Part shown: one piece after another, positions 24,304 to 34,565 of the stretch | Position numbering within the stretch: the first letter of the stretch is position 1 | How the letters are laid out: every line of letters starts with the position of its first letter | Source of the DNA: Rhizoclosmatium globosum | Lineage: Eukaryota > Chytridiomycota > Chytridiomycetes > Chytridiales > Chytriomycetaceae | DNA length: 64,000 nt | Assembly: GCA_002104985.1 (NCBI GenBank) | Contig: MCGO01000001.1 | Coordinates: 124,001 to 188,000, forward strand | Direction: 5' to 3' | Notes under the pieces: model-generated | The model's input: the letters and a program-made list of their open reading frames with translations, nothing else | What the model was told of the DNA's origin: nothing | Database searches by the model: none | Position numbers and translations under genes: made by a program

Positions 24304-25391
24304 ATGAACACAACCTCAAGCACCGAAGGATATGATGCTGCCGATACGATTCTACATAGCCTAAGTTGGGTTATACCGAGTATCATCTCAATCATGGGCA
24401 CACTTATGATCGGGTACTTGCTGTTTGTTACAATCGTAAAGGATCTGCCTCAAAAAGATCGACCGGTGACTTTTGCGAATGTATTCAGTCCTTCGAATCG
24501 ATTGATTCTTGGTTTATTGGCATGTGGGTTGATTGCTTACATGGCAATTATCGCGTATTACAATTTCAGCCATGAAGAACGTCCGTGGGTGTTTGCGCTG
24601 GCGTGGTCTGTGCTGGGTGTAGCGAATACGTGTAATAGTAAGAAAACTCCCAAAAGTATTTATATTCTGAATTTACTGTTACTTTAATTATAGTCTGGTT
24701 CAACTTTCTTCGAAGTACCTCCATTCTTCGTTCGCAATCGTCTGCAGCCACATATTCTTTCTTCAGTAAAATAACATATCTTGTTCCAGTTTTTAGCTTG
24801 GCTCCAGCTTTTGTTGTCTTTGCACCAGAATCTTGGACAACAATATCTAAAAACGTCCTTTTTGCTTCACTTCTCGCTTTTGTTCATGGAACACCCACAT
24901 TATTGTTGGAGGTCTACTTTGCATATTCATTTACATGCCATATTCGGAATATTCAAGCGCAACTAGATCAAGAGGAGAATCACATGGAGAAGCAAAAGAA
25001 TAAACTCGACACTGAGGATATGGGATCGCTTCCAAGAACAAGCATTGTAGGCACTCAAAAAGTTGATACATTGCTATTGATAGTTTCAAAATGGGGACTC
25101 CTTACCGTGATAGTTCAGTTCAACACAATGGGCCTTGTGACTGGCGCACTAATATGTACCTTTATATCACCTGAGTTACCAAGAGGTAGTTTAGCAAGTG
25201 TATTGCATCATTTCTTTTGGATAATGAAAGATATCTCGCTCCTTTTCATTGGACTCTGCATATTTCGAATGAAGTTGGAATTGGTAAAGCAATATGAGTC
25301 AGAACAAAGCCTGGCATATCACACCAAATCCGCCCAAATTATAACAGGAGACAAAAGTTATGGCCATGGCCGGCAGAGTTGTAAATCATGA
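24304..25391 (+). CDS. Multi-pass (about 7-TM) membrane protein, unknown function
   Basis: Exons 24304..24637 and 24694..25391 join to 343 residues. At least seven hydrophobic segments are visible, beginning ISIMGTLMIGYLLFVTIV and LILGLLACGLIAYMAIIAYY. A basic, acidic-flanked loop (LDQEENHMEKQKNKLD) lies between TM5 and TM6. The topology and a Ser-rich cytosolic loop (FLRSTSILRSQSSAATYS) recall the tandem 7-TM family at 59.6-64 kb, though identity by eye is low. Not assignable to a named GPCR class; receptor role is inference. It directly precedes the tRNA array. Confidence 0.6.
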
Positions 25392-25714
25392 GACACTTAA
25401 AAATAAACCTCCATACAGTACTCTCATCCAAATTTTAAATAATATATGAAAATTTCTAGCACAAAATAAGCTTTCTATTGATTGATTCCTGAAATGAGCT
25501 TGTTTTCTTATTTGTAAGCTTGTTTCCAAACAGTATTAATGACCTGATTGATCTTGCTTTTAGTGTATACCTGAGGATTGATGGTCTGTTGTGTTGAATT
25601 GTTTATTATTTCATTATAATGTAACTCAATGAATGAAAAGCTATTGTTGGTGGCAACCACACTCCTCCTCTCTCTGCTGCAACCTCTTGCTGTTGTTCAT
25701 ACACAACTTCCAAG

Positions 25715-25718
25715 AAAA
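25715..25718 (-). terminator. Likely Pol III terminator of the tRNA-Phe/tRNA-Ala transcript (repeated)
   Basis: First run of four T on the minus strand after tRNA-Ala. The 7-nt inter-tRNA spacer has only TTT, so termination between the two tRNAs is not expected. Confidence 0.5.
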
Positions 25719-25746
25719 CTGGTTCTGCACAATAAAGAAAGAGAAT

Positions 25747-25819
25747 TGGAGAACCTGGGCATTGATCCCAGTGCCTCTCGCATGCTAAGCGAGCGCTCTA
25801 CCATTTGAGCTAGATCCCC
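25747..25819 (-). tRNA. tRNA-Ala(AGC), array copy 1
   Basis: 73-nt cloverleaf: acceptor GGGGATC, anticodon loop with AGC, T-arm stem CTGGG/CCCAG with loop ATCAATG as in many eukaryotic tRNA-Ala. One T-T mismatch at acceptor position 6-67. No intron. A minus-strand TTTT (25718-25715) follows at 28 nt as the likely Pol III stop. Confidence 0.95.
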
Positions 25820-25826
25820 AAACGTA

Positions 25827-25899
25827 TGCCGCCTGCGTGGATCGAACACGCTACCTTAAGATCTTCAGTCTTACGCTCTTCCAGATGAGCTAAGGCGGC
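25827..25899 (-). tRNA. tRNA-Phe(GAA), array copy 1
   Basis: 73-nt cloverleaf with acceptor GCCGCCT/AGGCGGC, anticodon stem TAAGA/TCTTA and loop CTGAAGA (anticodon GAA), and T-loop GTTCGATCCAC. No intron. It lies upstream of tRNA-Ala on the minus strand with only 7 nt between them. Confidence 0.95.
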
Positions 25900-25931
25900 T
25901 GGTCACTTTTGCAGGGAAATAATATTACGAA

Positions 25932-25939
25932 CTTTTATA
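25932..25939 (-). promoter_or_regulatory. TATA-like element upstream of the tRNA pair (repeated in each unit)
   Basis: TATAAAAG on the minus strand, from -40 to -33 relative to the tRNA-Phe 5' end, repeated in all nine units. A TATA element at this spacing assists TFIIIB placement in fungi such as fission yeast; its function here is inferred. Confidence 0.5.
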
Positions 25940-26730
25940 CAGTGTCCCCCCTCTTCAAATAAAGCCAAACTGCGTACAACCTGAGCGATTCTATTGATAC
26001 ATTCCTGAAATGAACTTGTTTTGGGTCCAGCTCAAGGTCTGTATTAAAATCGCAATTCTGCATCAACAATCCAAATCAATCATGCCCCTACTCAGCATTA
26101 AACAGACTCAAATGAATGCAACTACTTGCCTTCTTGCTTGATTTTATACCCCTTCTGCTCTTGTTGGAATACTTGGAAAACAAGCATCAGTCGCGCACTC
26201 GCACACACACTACCCACTTGCATTATTGCGTTTTGTGTGCTTTCTTTGTGTGTTCTCCCGTAAAAATATGTGCCTCAATGTCTCGTTTCTACAAATACAC
26301 AAAATTTTGGACCAATCGCCTCCTCTCCTCTCCTCTTCTCTCCTCTCCTTTTCTGCTCTCACCCCTCCAACCCCATGCTTCTCTCAGCATATTGCTGCCT
26401 TCCTTTCCAACTTTCATATTGCCATGTTGTGTGCCTTGTTAAAGATGAAAAAGTATAAATGAAGAGAAAAAAATTTGTTTCGTGCACAATTTTTTTTGTA
26501 AGCTTGTTTCCAAACAGTATTAATGACCTGATTGATCTTGCTTTTAGTGTATACCTGAGGATTGATGGTCTGTTGTGTTGAATTGTTTATTATTTCATTA
26601 TAATGTAACTCAATGAATGAAAAGCTATTGTTGGTGGCAACCACACTCCTCCTCTCTCTGCTGCAACCTCTTGCTGTTGTTCATACACAACTTCCAAGAA
26701 AACTGGTTCTGCACAATAAAGAAAGAGAAT

Positions 26731-26803
26731 TGGAGAACCTGGGCATTGATCCCAGTGCCTCTCGCATGCTAAGCGAGCGCTCTACCATTTGAGCTAGATC
26801 CCC
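26731..26803 (-). tRNA. tRNA-Ala(AGC), array copy 2
   Basis: Identical in sequence to copy 1, with the same spacing to its tRNA-Phe partner. Confidence 0.95.
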
Positions 26804-26810
26804 AAACGTA

Positions 26811-26883
26811 TGCCGCCTGCGTGGATCGAACACGCTACCTTAAGATCTTCAGTCTTACGCTCTTCCAGATGAGCTAAGGCGGC
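26811..26883 (-). tRNA. tRNA-Phe(GAA), array copy 2
   Basis: Identical to copy 1. Its 5' flank carries the single-base deletion (attagaac instead of attacgaac) that shortens this unit to 983 bp. Confidence 0.95.
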
Positions 26884-27713
26884 TGGTCACTTTTGCAGGG
26901 AAATAATATTAGAACTTTTATACAGTGTCCCCCCTCTTCAAATAAAGCCAAACTGCGTACAACCTGAGCGATTCTATTGATACATTCCTGAAATGAACTT
27001 GTTTTGGGTCCAGCTCAAGGTCTGTATTAAAATCGCAATTCTGCATCAACAATCCAAATCAATCATGCCCCTACTCAGCATTAAACAGACTCAAATGAAT
27101 GCAACTACTTGCCTTCTTGCTTGATTTTATACCCCTTCTGCTCTTGTTGGAATACTTGGAAAACAAGCATCAGTCGCGCACTCGCACACACACTACCCAC
27201 TTGCATTATTGCGTTTTGTGTGCTTTCTTTGTGTGTTCTCCCGTAAAAATATGTGCCTCAATGTCTCGTTTCTACAAATACACAAAATTTTGGACCAATC
27301 GCCTCCTCTCCTCTCCTCTTCTCTCCTCTCCTTTTCTGCTCTCACCCCTCCAACCCCATGCTTCTCTCAGCATATTGCTGCCTTCCTTTCCAACTTTCAT
27401 ATTGCCATGTTGTGTGCCTTGTTAAAGATGAAAAAGTATAAATGAAGAGAAAAAAATTTGTTTCGTGCACAATTTTTTTTGTAAGCTTGTTTCCAAACAG
27501 TATTAATGACCTGATTGATCTTGCTTTTAGTGTATACCTGAGGATTGATGGTCTGTTGTGTTGAATTGTTTATTATTTCATTATAATGTAACTCAATGAA
27601 TGAAAAGCTATTGTTGGTGGCAACCACACTCCTCCTCTCTCTGCTGCAACCTCTTGCTGTTGTTCATACACAACTTCCAAGAAAACTGGTTCTGCACAAT
27701 AAAGAAAGAGAAT

Positions 27714-27786
27714 TGGAGAACCTGGGCATTGATCCCAGTGCCTCTCGCATGCTAAGCGAGCGCTCTACCATTTGAGCTAGATCCCC
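27714..27786 (-). tRNA. tRNA-Ala(AGC), array copy 3
   Basis: Identical in sequence to copy 1. Confidence 0.95.
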
Positions 27787-27793
27787 AAACGTA

Positions 27794-27866
27794 TGCCGCC
27801 TGCGTGGATCGAACACGCTACCTTAAGATCTTCAGTCTTACGCTCTTCCAGATGAGCTAAGGCGGC
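27794..27866 (-). tRNA. tRNA-Phe(GAA), array copy 3
   Basis: Identical in sequence to copy 1. Confidence 0.95.
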
Positions 27867-28697
27867 TGGTCACTTTTGCAGGGAAATAATATTACGAACT
27901 TTTATACAGTGTCCCCCCTCTTCAAATAAAGCCAAACTGCGTACAACCTGAGCGATTCTATTGATACATTCCTGAAATGAACTTGTTTTGGGTCCAGCTC
28001 AAGGTCTGTATTAAAATCGCAATTCTGCATCAACAATCCAAATCAATCATGCCCCTACTCAGCATTAAACAGACTCAAATGAATGCAACTACTTGCCTTC
28101 TTGCTTGATTTTATACCCCTTCTGCTCTTGTTGGAATACTTGGAAAACAAGCATCAGTCGCGCACTCGCACACACACTACCCACTTGCATTATTGCGTTT
28201 TGTGTGCTTTCTTTGTGTGTTCTCCCGTAAAAATATGTGCCTCAATGTCTCGTTTCTACAAATACACAAAATTTTGGACCAATCGCCTCCTCTCCTCTCC
28301 TCTTCTCTCCTCTCCTTTTCTGCTCTCACCCCTCCAACCCCATGCTTCTCTCAGCATATTGCTGCCTTCCTTTCCAACTTTCATATTGCCATGTTGTGTG
28401 CCTTGTTAAAGATGAAAAAGTATAAATGAAGAGAAAAAAATTTGTTTCGTGCACAATTTTTTTTGTAAGCTTGTTTCCAAACAGTATTAATGACCTGATT
28501 GATCTTGCTTTTAGTGTATACCTGAGGATTGATGGTCTGTTGTGTTGAATTGTTTATTATTTCATTATAATGTAACTCAATGAATGAAAAGCTATTGTTG
28601 GTGGCAACCACACTCCTCCTCTCTCTGCTGCAACCTCTTGCTGTTGTTCATACACAACTTCCAAGAAAACTGGTTCTGCACAATAAAGAAAGAGAAT

Positions 28698-28770
28698 TGG
28701 AGAACCTGGGCATTGATCCCAGTGCCTCTCGCATGCTAAGCGAGCGCTCTACCATTTGAGCTAGATCCCC
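28698..28770 (-). tRNA. tRNA-Ala(AGC), array copy 4
   Basis: Identical in sequence to copy 1. Confidence 0.95.
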
Positions 28771-28777
28771 AAACGTA

Positions 28778-28850
28778 TGCCGCCTGCGTGGATCGAACAC
28801 GCTACCTTAAGATCTTCAGTCTTACGCTCTTCCAGATGAGCTAAGGCGGC
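28778..28850 (-). tRNA. tRNA-Phe(GAA), array copy 4
   Basis: Identical in sequence to copy 1. Confidence 0.95.
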
Positions 28851-29681
28851 TGGTCACTTTTGCAGGGAAATAATATTACGAACTTTTATACAGTGTCCCC
28901 CCTCTTCAAATAAAGCCAAACTGCGTACAACCTGAGCGATTCTATTGATACATTCCTGAAATGAACTTGTTTTGGGTCCAGCTCAAGGTCTGTATTAAAA
29001 TCGCAATTCTGCATCAACAATCCAAATCAATCATGCCCCTACTCAGCATTAAACAGACTCAAATGAATGCAACTACTTGCCTTCTTGCTTGATTTTATAC
29101 CCCTTCTGCTCTTGTTGGAATACTTGGAAAACAAGCATCAGTCGCGCACTCGCACACACACTACCCACTTGCATTATTGCGTTTTGTGTGCTTTCTTTGT
29201 GTGTTCTCCCGTAAAAATATGTGCCTCAATGTCTCGTTTCTACAAATACACAAAATTTTGGACCAATCGCCTCCTCTCCTCTCCTCTTCTCTCCTCTCCT
29301 TTTCTGCTCTCACCCCTCCAACCCCATGCTTCTCTCAGCATATTGCTGCCTTCCTTTCCAACTTTCATATTGCCATGTTGTGTGCCTTGTTAAAGATGAA
29401 AAAGTATAAATGAAGAGAAAAAAATTTGTTTCGTGCACAATTTTTTTTGTAAGCTTGTTTCCAAACAGTATTAATGACCTGATTGATCTTGCTTTTAGTG
29501 TATACCTGAGGATTGATGGTCTGTTGTGTTGAATTGTTTATTATTTCATTATAATGTAACTCAATGAATGAAAAGCTATTGTTGGTGGCAACCACACTCC
29601 TCCTCTCTCTGCTGCAACCTCTTGCTGTTGTTCATACACAACTTCCAAGAAAACTGGTTCTGCACAATAAAGAAAGAGAAT

Positions 29682-29754
29682 TGGAGAACCTGGGCATTGA
29701 TCCCAGTGCCTCTCGCATGCTAAGCGAGCGCTCTACCATTTGAGCTAGATCCCC
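29682..29754 (-). tRNA. tRNA-Ala(AGC), array copy 5
   Basis: Identical in sequence to copy 1. Confidence 0.95.
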
Positions 29755-29761
29755 AAACGTA

Positions 29762-29834
29762 TGCCGCCTGCGTGGATCGAACACGCTACCTTAAGATCTT
29801 CAGTCTTACGCTCTTCCAGATGAGCTAAGGCGGC
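29762..29834 (-). tRNA. tRNA-Phe(GAA), array copy 5
   Basis: Identical in sequence to copy 1. Confidence 0.95.
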
Positions 29835-30665
29835 TGGTCACTTTTGCAGGGAAATAATATTACGAACTTTTATACAGTGTCCCCCCTCTTCAAATAAAGC
29901 CAAACTGCGTACAACCTGAGCGATTCTATTGATACATTCCTGAAATGAACTTGTTTTGGGTCCAGCTCAAGGTCTGTATTAAAATCGCAATTCTGCATCA
30001 ACAATCCAAATCAATCATGCCCCTACTCAGCATTAAACAGACTCAAATGAATGCAACTACTTGCCTTCTTGCTTGATTTTATACCCCTTCTGCTCTTGTT
30101 GGAATACTTGGAAAACAAGCATCAGTCGCGCACTCGCACACACACTACCCACTTGCATTATTGCGTTTTGTGTGCTTTCTTTGTGTGTTCTCCCGTAAAA
30201 ATATGTGCCTCAATGTCTCGTTTCTACAAATACACAAAATTTTGGACCAATCGCCTCCTCTCCTCTCCTCTTCTCTCCTCTCCTTTTCTGCTCTCACCCC
30301 TCCAACCCCATGCTTCTCTCAGCATATTGCTGCCTTCCTTTCCAACTTTCATATTGCCATGTTGTGTGCCTTGTTAAAGATGAAAAAGTATAAATGAAGA
30401 GAAAAAAATTTGTTTCGTGCACAATTTTTTTTGTAAGCTTGTTTCCAAACAGTATTAATGACCTGATTGATCTTGCTTTTAGTGTATACCTGAGGATTGA
30501 TGGTCTGTTGTGTTGAATTGTTTATTATTTCATTATAATGTAACTCAATGAATGAAAAGCTATTGTTGGTGGCAACCACACTCCTCCTCTCTCTGCTGCA
30601 ACCTCTTGCTGTTGTTCATACACAACTTCCAAGAAAACTGGTTCTGCACAATAAAGAAAGAGAAT

Positions 30666-30738
30666 TGGAGAACCTGGGCATTGATCCCAGTGCCTCTCGC
30701 ATGCTAAGCGAGCGCTCTACCATTTGAGCTAGATCCCC
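30666..30738 (-). tRNA. tRNA-Ala(AGC), array copy 6
   Basis: Identical in sequence to copy 1. Confidence 0.95.
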
Positions 30739-30745
30739 AAACGTA

Positions 30746-30818
30746 TGCCGCCTGCGTGGATCGAACACGCTACCTTAAGATCTTCAGTCTTACGCTCTTC
30801 CAGATGAGCTAAGGCGGC
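30746..30818 (-). tRNA. tRNA-Phe(GAA), array copy 6
   Basis: Identical in sequence to copy 1. Confidence 0.95.
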
Positions 30819-31649
30819 TGGTCACTTTTGCAGGGAAATAATATTACGAACTTTTATACAGTGTCCCCCCTCTTCAAATAAAGCCAAACTGCGTACAACC
30901 TGAGCGATTCTATTGATACATTCCTGAAATGAACTTGTTTTGGGTCCAGCTCAAGGTCTGTATTAAAATCGCAATTCTGCATCAACAATCCAAATCAATC
31001 ATGCCCCTACTCAGCATTAAACAGACTCAAATGAATGCAACTACTTGCCTTCTTGCTTGATTTTATACCCCTTCTGCTCTTGTTGGAATACTTGGAAAAC
31101 AAGCATCAGTCGCGCACTCGCACACACACTACCCACTTGCATTATTGCGTTTTGTGTGCTTTCTTTGTGTGTTCTCCCGTAAAAATATGTGCCTCAATGT
31201 CTCGTTTCTACAAATACACAAAATTTTGGACCAATCGCCTCCTCTCCTCTCCTCTTCTCTCCTCTCCTTTTCTGCTCTCACCCCTCCAACCCCATGCTTC
31301 TCTCAGCATATTGCTGCCTTCCTTTCCAACTTTCATATTGCCATGTTGTGTGCCTTGTTAAAGATGAAAAAGTATAAATGAAGAGAAAAAAATTTGTTTC
31401 GTGCACAATTTTTTTTGTAAGCTTGTTTCCAAACAGTATTAATGACCTGATTGATCTTGCTTTTAGTGTATACCTGAGGATTGATGGTCTGTTGTGTTGA
31501 ATTGTTTATTATTTCATTATAATGTAACTCAATGAATGAAAAGCTATTGTTGGTGGCAACCACACTCCTCCTCTCTCTGCTGCAACCTCTTGCTGTTGTT
31601 CATACACAACTTCCAAGAAAACTGGTTCTGCACAATAAAGAAAGAGAAT

Positions 31650-31722
31650 TGGAGAACCTGGGCATTGATCCCAGTGCCTCTCGCATGCTAAGCGAGCGCT
31701 CTACCATTTGAGCTAGATCCCC
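31650..31722 (-). tRNA. tRNA-Ala(AGC), array copy 7
   Basis: Identical in sequence to copy 1. Confidence 0.95.
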
Positions 31723-31729
31723 AAACGTA

Positions 31730-31802
31730 TGCCGCCTGCGTGGATCGAACACGCTACCTTAAGATCTTCAGTCTTACGCTCTTCCAGATGAGCTAAGGCG
31801 GC
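31730..31802 (-). tRNA. tRNA-Phe(GAA), array copy 7
   Basis: Identical in sequence to copy 1. Confidence 0.95.
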
Positions 31803-32633
31803 TGGTCACTTTTGCAGGGAAATAATATTACGAACTTTTATACAGTGTCCCCCCTCTTCAAATAAAGCCAAACTGCGTACAACCTGAGCGATTCTATTGA
31901 TACATTCCTGAAATGAACTTGTTTTGGGTCCAGCTCAAGGTCTGTATTAAAATCGCAATTCTGCATCAACAATCCAAATCAATCATGCCCCTACTCAGCA
32001 TTAAACAGACTCAAATGAATGCAACTACTTGCCTTCTTGCTTGATTTTATACCCCTTCTGCTCTTGTTGGAATACTTGGAAAACAAGCATCAGTCGCGCA
32101 CTCGCACACACACTACCCACTTGCATTATTGCGTTTTGTGTGCTTTCTTTGTGTGTTCTCCCGTAAAAATATGTGCCTCAATGTCTCGTTTCTACAAATA
32201 CACAAAATTTTGGACCAATCGCCTCCTCTCCTCTCCTCTTCTCTCCTCTCCTTTTCTGCTCTCACCCCTCCAACCCCATGCTTCTCTCAGCATATTGCTG
32301 CCTTCCTTTCCAACTTTCATATTGCCATGTTGTGTGCCTTGTTAAAGATGAAAAAGTATAAATGAAGAGAAAAAAATTTGTTTCGTGCACAATTTTTTTT
32401 GTAAGCTTGTTTCCAAACAGTATTAATGACCTGATTGATCTTGCTTTTAGTGTATACCTGAGGATTGATGGTCTGTTGTGTTGAATTGTTTATTATTTCA
32501 TTATAATGTAACTCAATGAATGAAAAGCTATTGTTGGTGGCAACCACACTCCTCCTCTCTCTGCTGCAACCTCTTGCTGTTGTTCATACACAACTTCCAA
32601 GAAAACTGGTTCTGCACAATAAAGAAAGAGAAT

Positions 32634-32706
32634 TGGAGAACCTGGGCATTGATCCCAGTGCCTCTCGCATGCTAAGCGAGCGCTCTACCATTTGAGCTAG
32701 ATCCCC
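32634..32706 (-). tRNA. tRNA-Ala(AGC), array copy 8
   Basis: Identical in sequence to copy 1. Confidence 0.95.
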
Positions 32707-32713
32707 AAACGTA

Positions 32714-32786
32714 TGCCGCCTGCGTGGATCGAACACGCTACCTTAAGATCTTCAGTCTTACGCTCTTCCAGATGAGCTAAGGCGGC
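32714..32786 (-). tRNA. tRNA-Phe(GAA), array copy 8
   Basis: Identical in sequence to copy 1. Confidence 0.95.
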
Positions 32787-33617
32787 TGGTCACTTTTGCA
32801 GGGAAATAATATTACGAACTTTTATACAGTGTCCCCCCTCTTCAAATAAAGCCAAACTGCGTACAACCTGAGCGATTCTATTGATACATTCCTGAAATGA
32901 ACTTGTTTTGGGTCCAGCTCAAGGTCTGTATTAAAATCGCAATTCTGCATCAACAATCCAAATCAATCATGCCCCTACTCAGCATTAAACAGACTCAAAT
33001 GAATGCAACTACTTGCCTTCTTGCTTGATTTTATACCCCTTCTGCTCTTGTTGGAATACTTGGAAAACAAGCATCAGTCGCGCACTCGCACACACACTAC
33101 CCACTTGCATTATTGCGTTTTGTGTGCTTTCTTTGTGTGTTCTCCCGTAAAAATATGTGCCTCAATGTCTCGTTTCTACAAATACACAAAATTTTGGACC
33201 AATCGCCTCCTCTCCTCTCCTCTTCTCTCCTCTCCTTTTCTGCTCTCACCCCTCCAACCCCATGCTTCTCTCAGCATATTGCTGCCTTCCTTTCCAACTT
33301 TCATATTGCCATGTTGTGTGCCTTGTTAAAGATGAAAAAGTATAAATGAAGAGAAAAAAATTTGTTTCGTGCACAATTTTTTTTGTAAGCTTGTTTCCAA
33401 ACAGTATTAATGACCTGATTGATCTTGCTTTTAGTGTATACCTGAGGATTGATGGTCTGTTGTGTTGAATTGTTTATTATTTCATTATAATGTAACTCAA
33501 TGAATGAAAAGCTATTGTTGGTGGCAACCACACTCCTCCTCTCTCTGCTGCAACCTCTTGCTGTTGTTCATACACAACTTCCAAGAAAACTGGTTCTGCA
33601 CAATAAAGAAAGAGAAT

Positions 33618-33690
33618 TGGAGAACCTGGGCATTGATCCCAGTGCCTCTCGCATGCTAAGCGAGCGCTCTACCATTTGAGCTAGATCCCC
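33618..33690 (-). tRNA. tRNA-Ala(AGC), array copy 9
   Basis: Identical in sequence to copy 1; last complete tRNA pair before the array is truncated at about 34232. Confidence 0.95.
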
Positions 33691-33697
33691 AAACGTA

Positions 33698-33770
33698 TGC
33701 CGCCTGCGTGGATCGAACACGCTACCTTAAGATCTTCAGTCTTACGCTCTTCCAGATGAGCTAAGGCGGC
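33698..33770 (-). tRNA. tRNA-Phe(GAA), array copy 9
   Basis: Identical in sequence to copy 1. Confidence 0.95.
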
Positions 33771-34232
33771 TGGTCACTTTTGCAGGGAAATAATATTACG
33801 AACTTTTATACAGTGTCCCCCCTCTTCAAATAAAGCCAAACTGCGTACAACCTGAGCGATTCTATTGATACATTCCTGAAATGAACTTGTTTTGGGTCCA
33901 GCTCAAGGTCTGTATTAAAATCGCAATTCTGCATCAACAATCCAAATCAATCATGCCCCTACTCAGCATTAAACAGACTCAAATGAATGCAACTACTTGC
34001 CTTCTTGCTTGATTTTATACCCCTTCTGCTCTTGTTGGAATACTTGGAAAACAAGCATCAGTCGCGCACTCGCACACACACTACCCACTTGCATTATTGC
34101 GTTTTGTGTGCTTTCTTTGTGTGTTCTCCCGTAAAAATATGTGCCTCAATGTCTTGTTTCTACAAATACACAAAATTTTGGACCAATCGCCTCCTCTCCT
34201 CTCCTCTTCTCTCCTCTCCTTTTCTGCTCTCA

Positions 34233-34565
34233 CCCTTCCCCACCTTCTTTCTCTGCTTCTCCTCCACTCCAACCCCTTTCTTCCCTTTTCTGCAGGAGTT
34301 GATCCTATGGCCTGGCCAAGCTCTATGCCACTGATCTATCACTGGATTTATTTCGGTCCAAAGTTGATTTCAATTAAGCATAGATTACGAATAAATTCAA
34401 AAGTTATGAGTTTTGCACTCTGTGCAATGCTTGACGCCATGAGCTGGTTTCCAGAAAATGTCCTCTCTGTGCAGAAATGTATGGTTTGGGTCGTCGGAAT
34501 TTTAACCCTGTTTCAGGCAGTGATTGTTTAGTTTGGACCTTGAGGAATGATTGGTTGATATCTTC
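34233..34565. other. Right flank of the tRNA array
   Basis: About 330 bases. The first 60 are pyrimidine-rich and extend the CT tract at which the last unit breaks off; the rest is unique. A plus frame runs through it to a stop at 34531 but starts inside the repeat and has no family resemblance, so I do not call a gene. Confidence 0.5.

Larger units (their letters stand above)
25511..34232. repeat. Tandem array: nine copies of a 984-bp unit carrying a tRNA-Phe/tRNA-Ala pair
   Basis: The unit recurs at 984-bp steps (983 for one step, because copy 2 lacks one C near 26911). Copies are otherwise nearly identical; one substitution is seen in copy 9 (C to T near 34155). Each unit holds tRNA-Phe and tRNA-Ala on the minus strand, a CT-rich tract (e.g. 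26317-26353) and AT-rich spacer, with no supported protein gene. Copy 9 stops just after the CT tract at about 34232. The left flank (25470-25510) is a diverged match to unit-internal sequence (ctattgat..attcctgaaatga). Homogeneity implies recent expansion or ongoing gene conversion; an assembly-driven copy number cannot be excluded. Confidence 0.95.

Noticed and set aside
26116..26442. A 108-codon frame (MQLLAFLLDFIP...) and shorter overlapping frames repeated identically in every tRNA-array unit
   Set aside because: They repeat only because the DNA repeats, overlap one another in different frames, cross the low-complexity CT tract and show no family resemblance or codon signal; one reads differently in copy 9 where the array ends.
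25511..34232. CRISPR array or satellite interpretation of the 984-bp repeat
   Set aside because: Units are far too long, have no unique spacers between short repeats, and each contains two well-folded tRNA genes; the organism is eukaryotic.
25511..34232. tRNA-derived SINE array
   Set aside because: The tRNAs keep full cloverleafs, correct anticodons and a terminator, and copies are in strict tandem rather than dispersed with target-site duplications.
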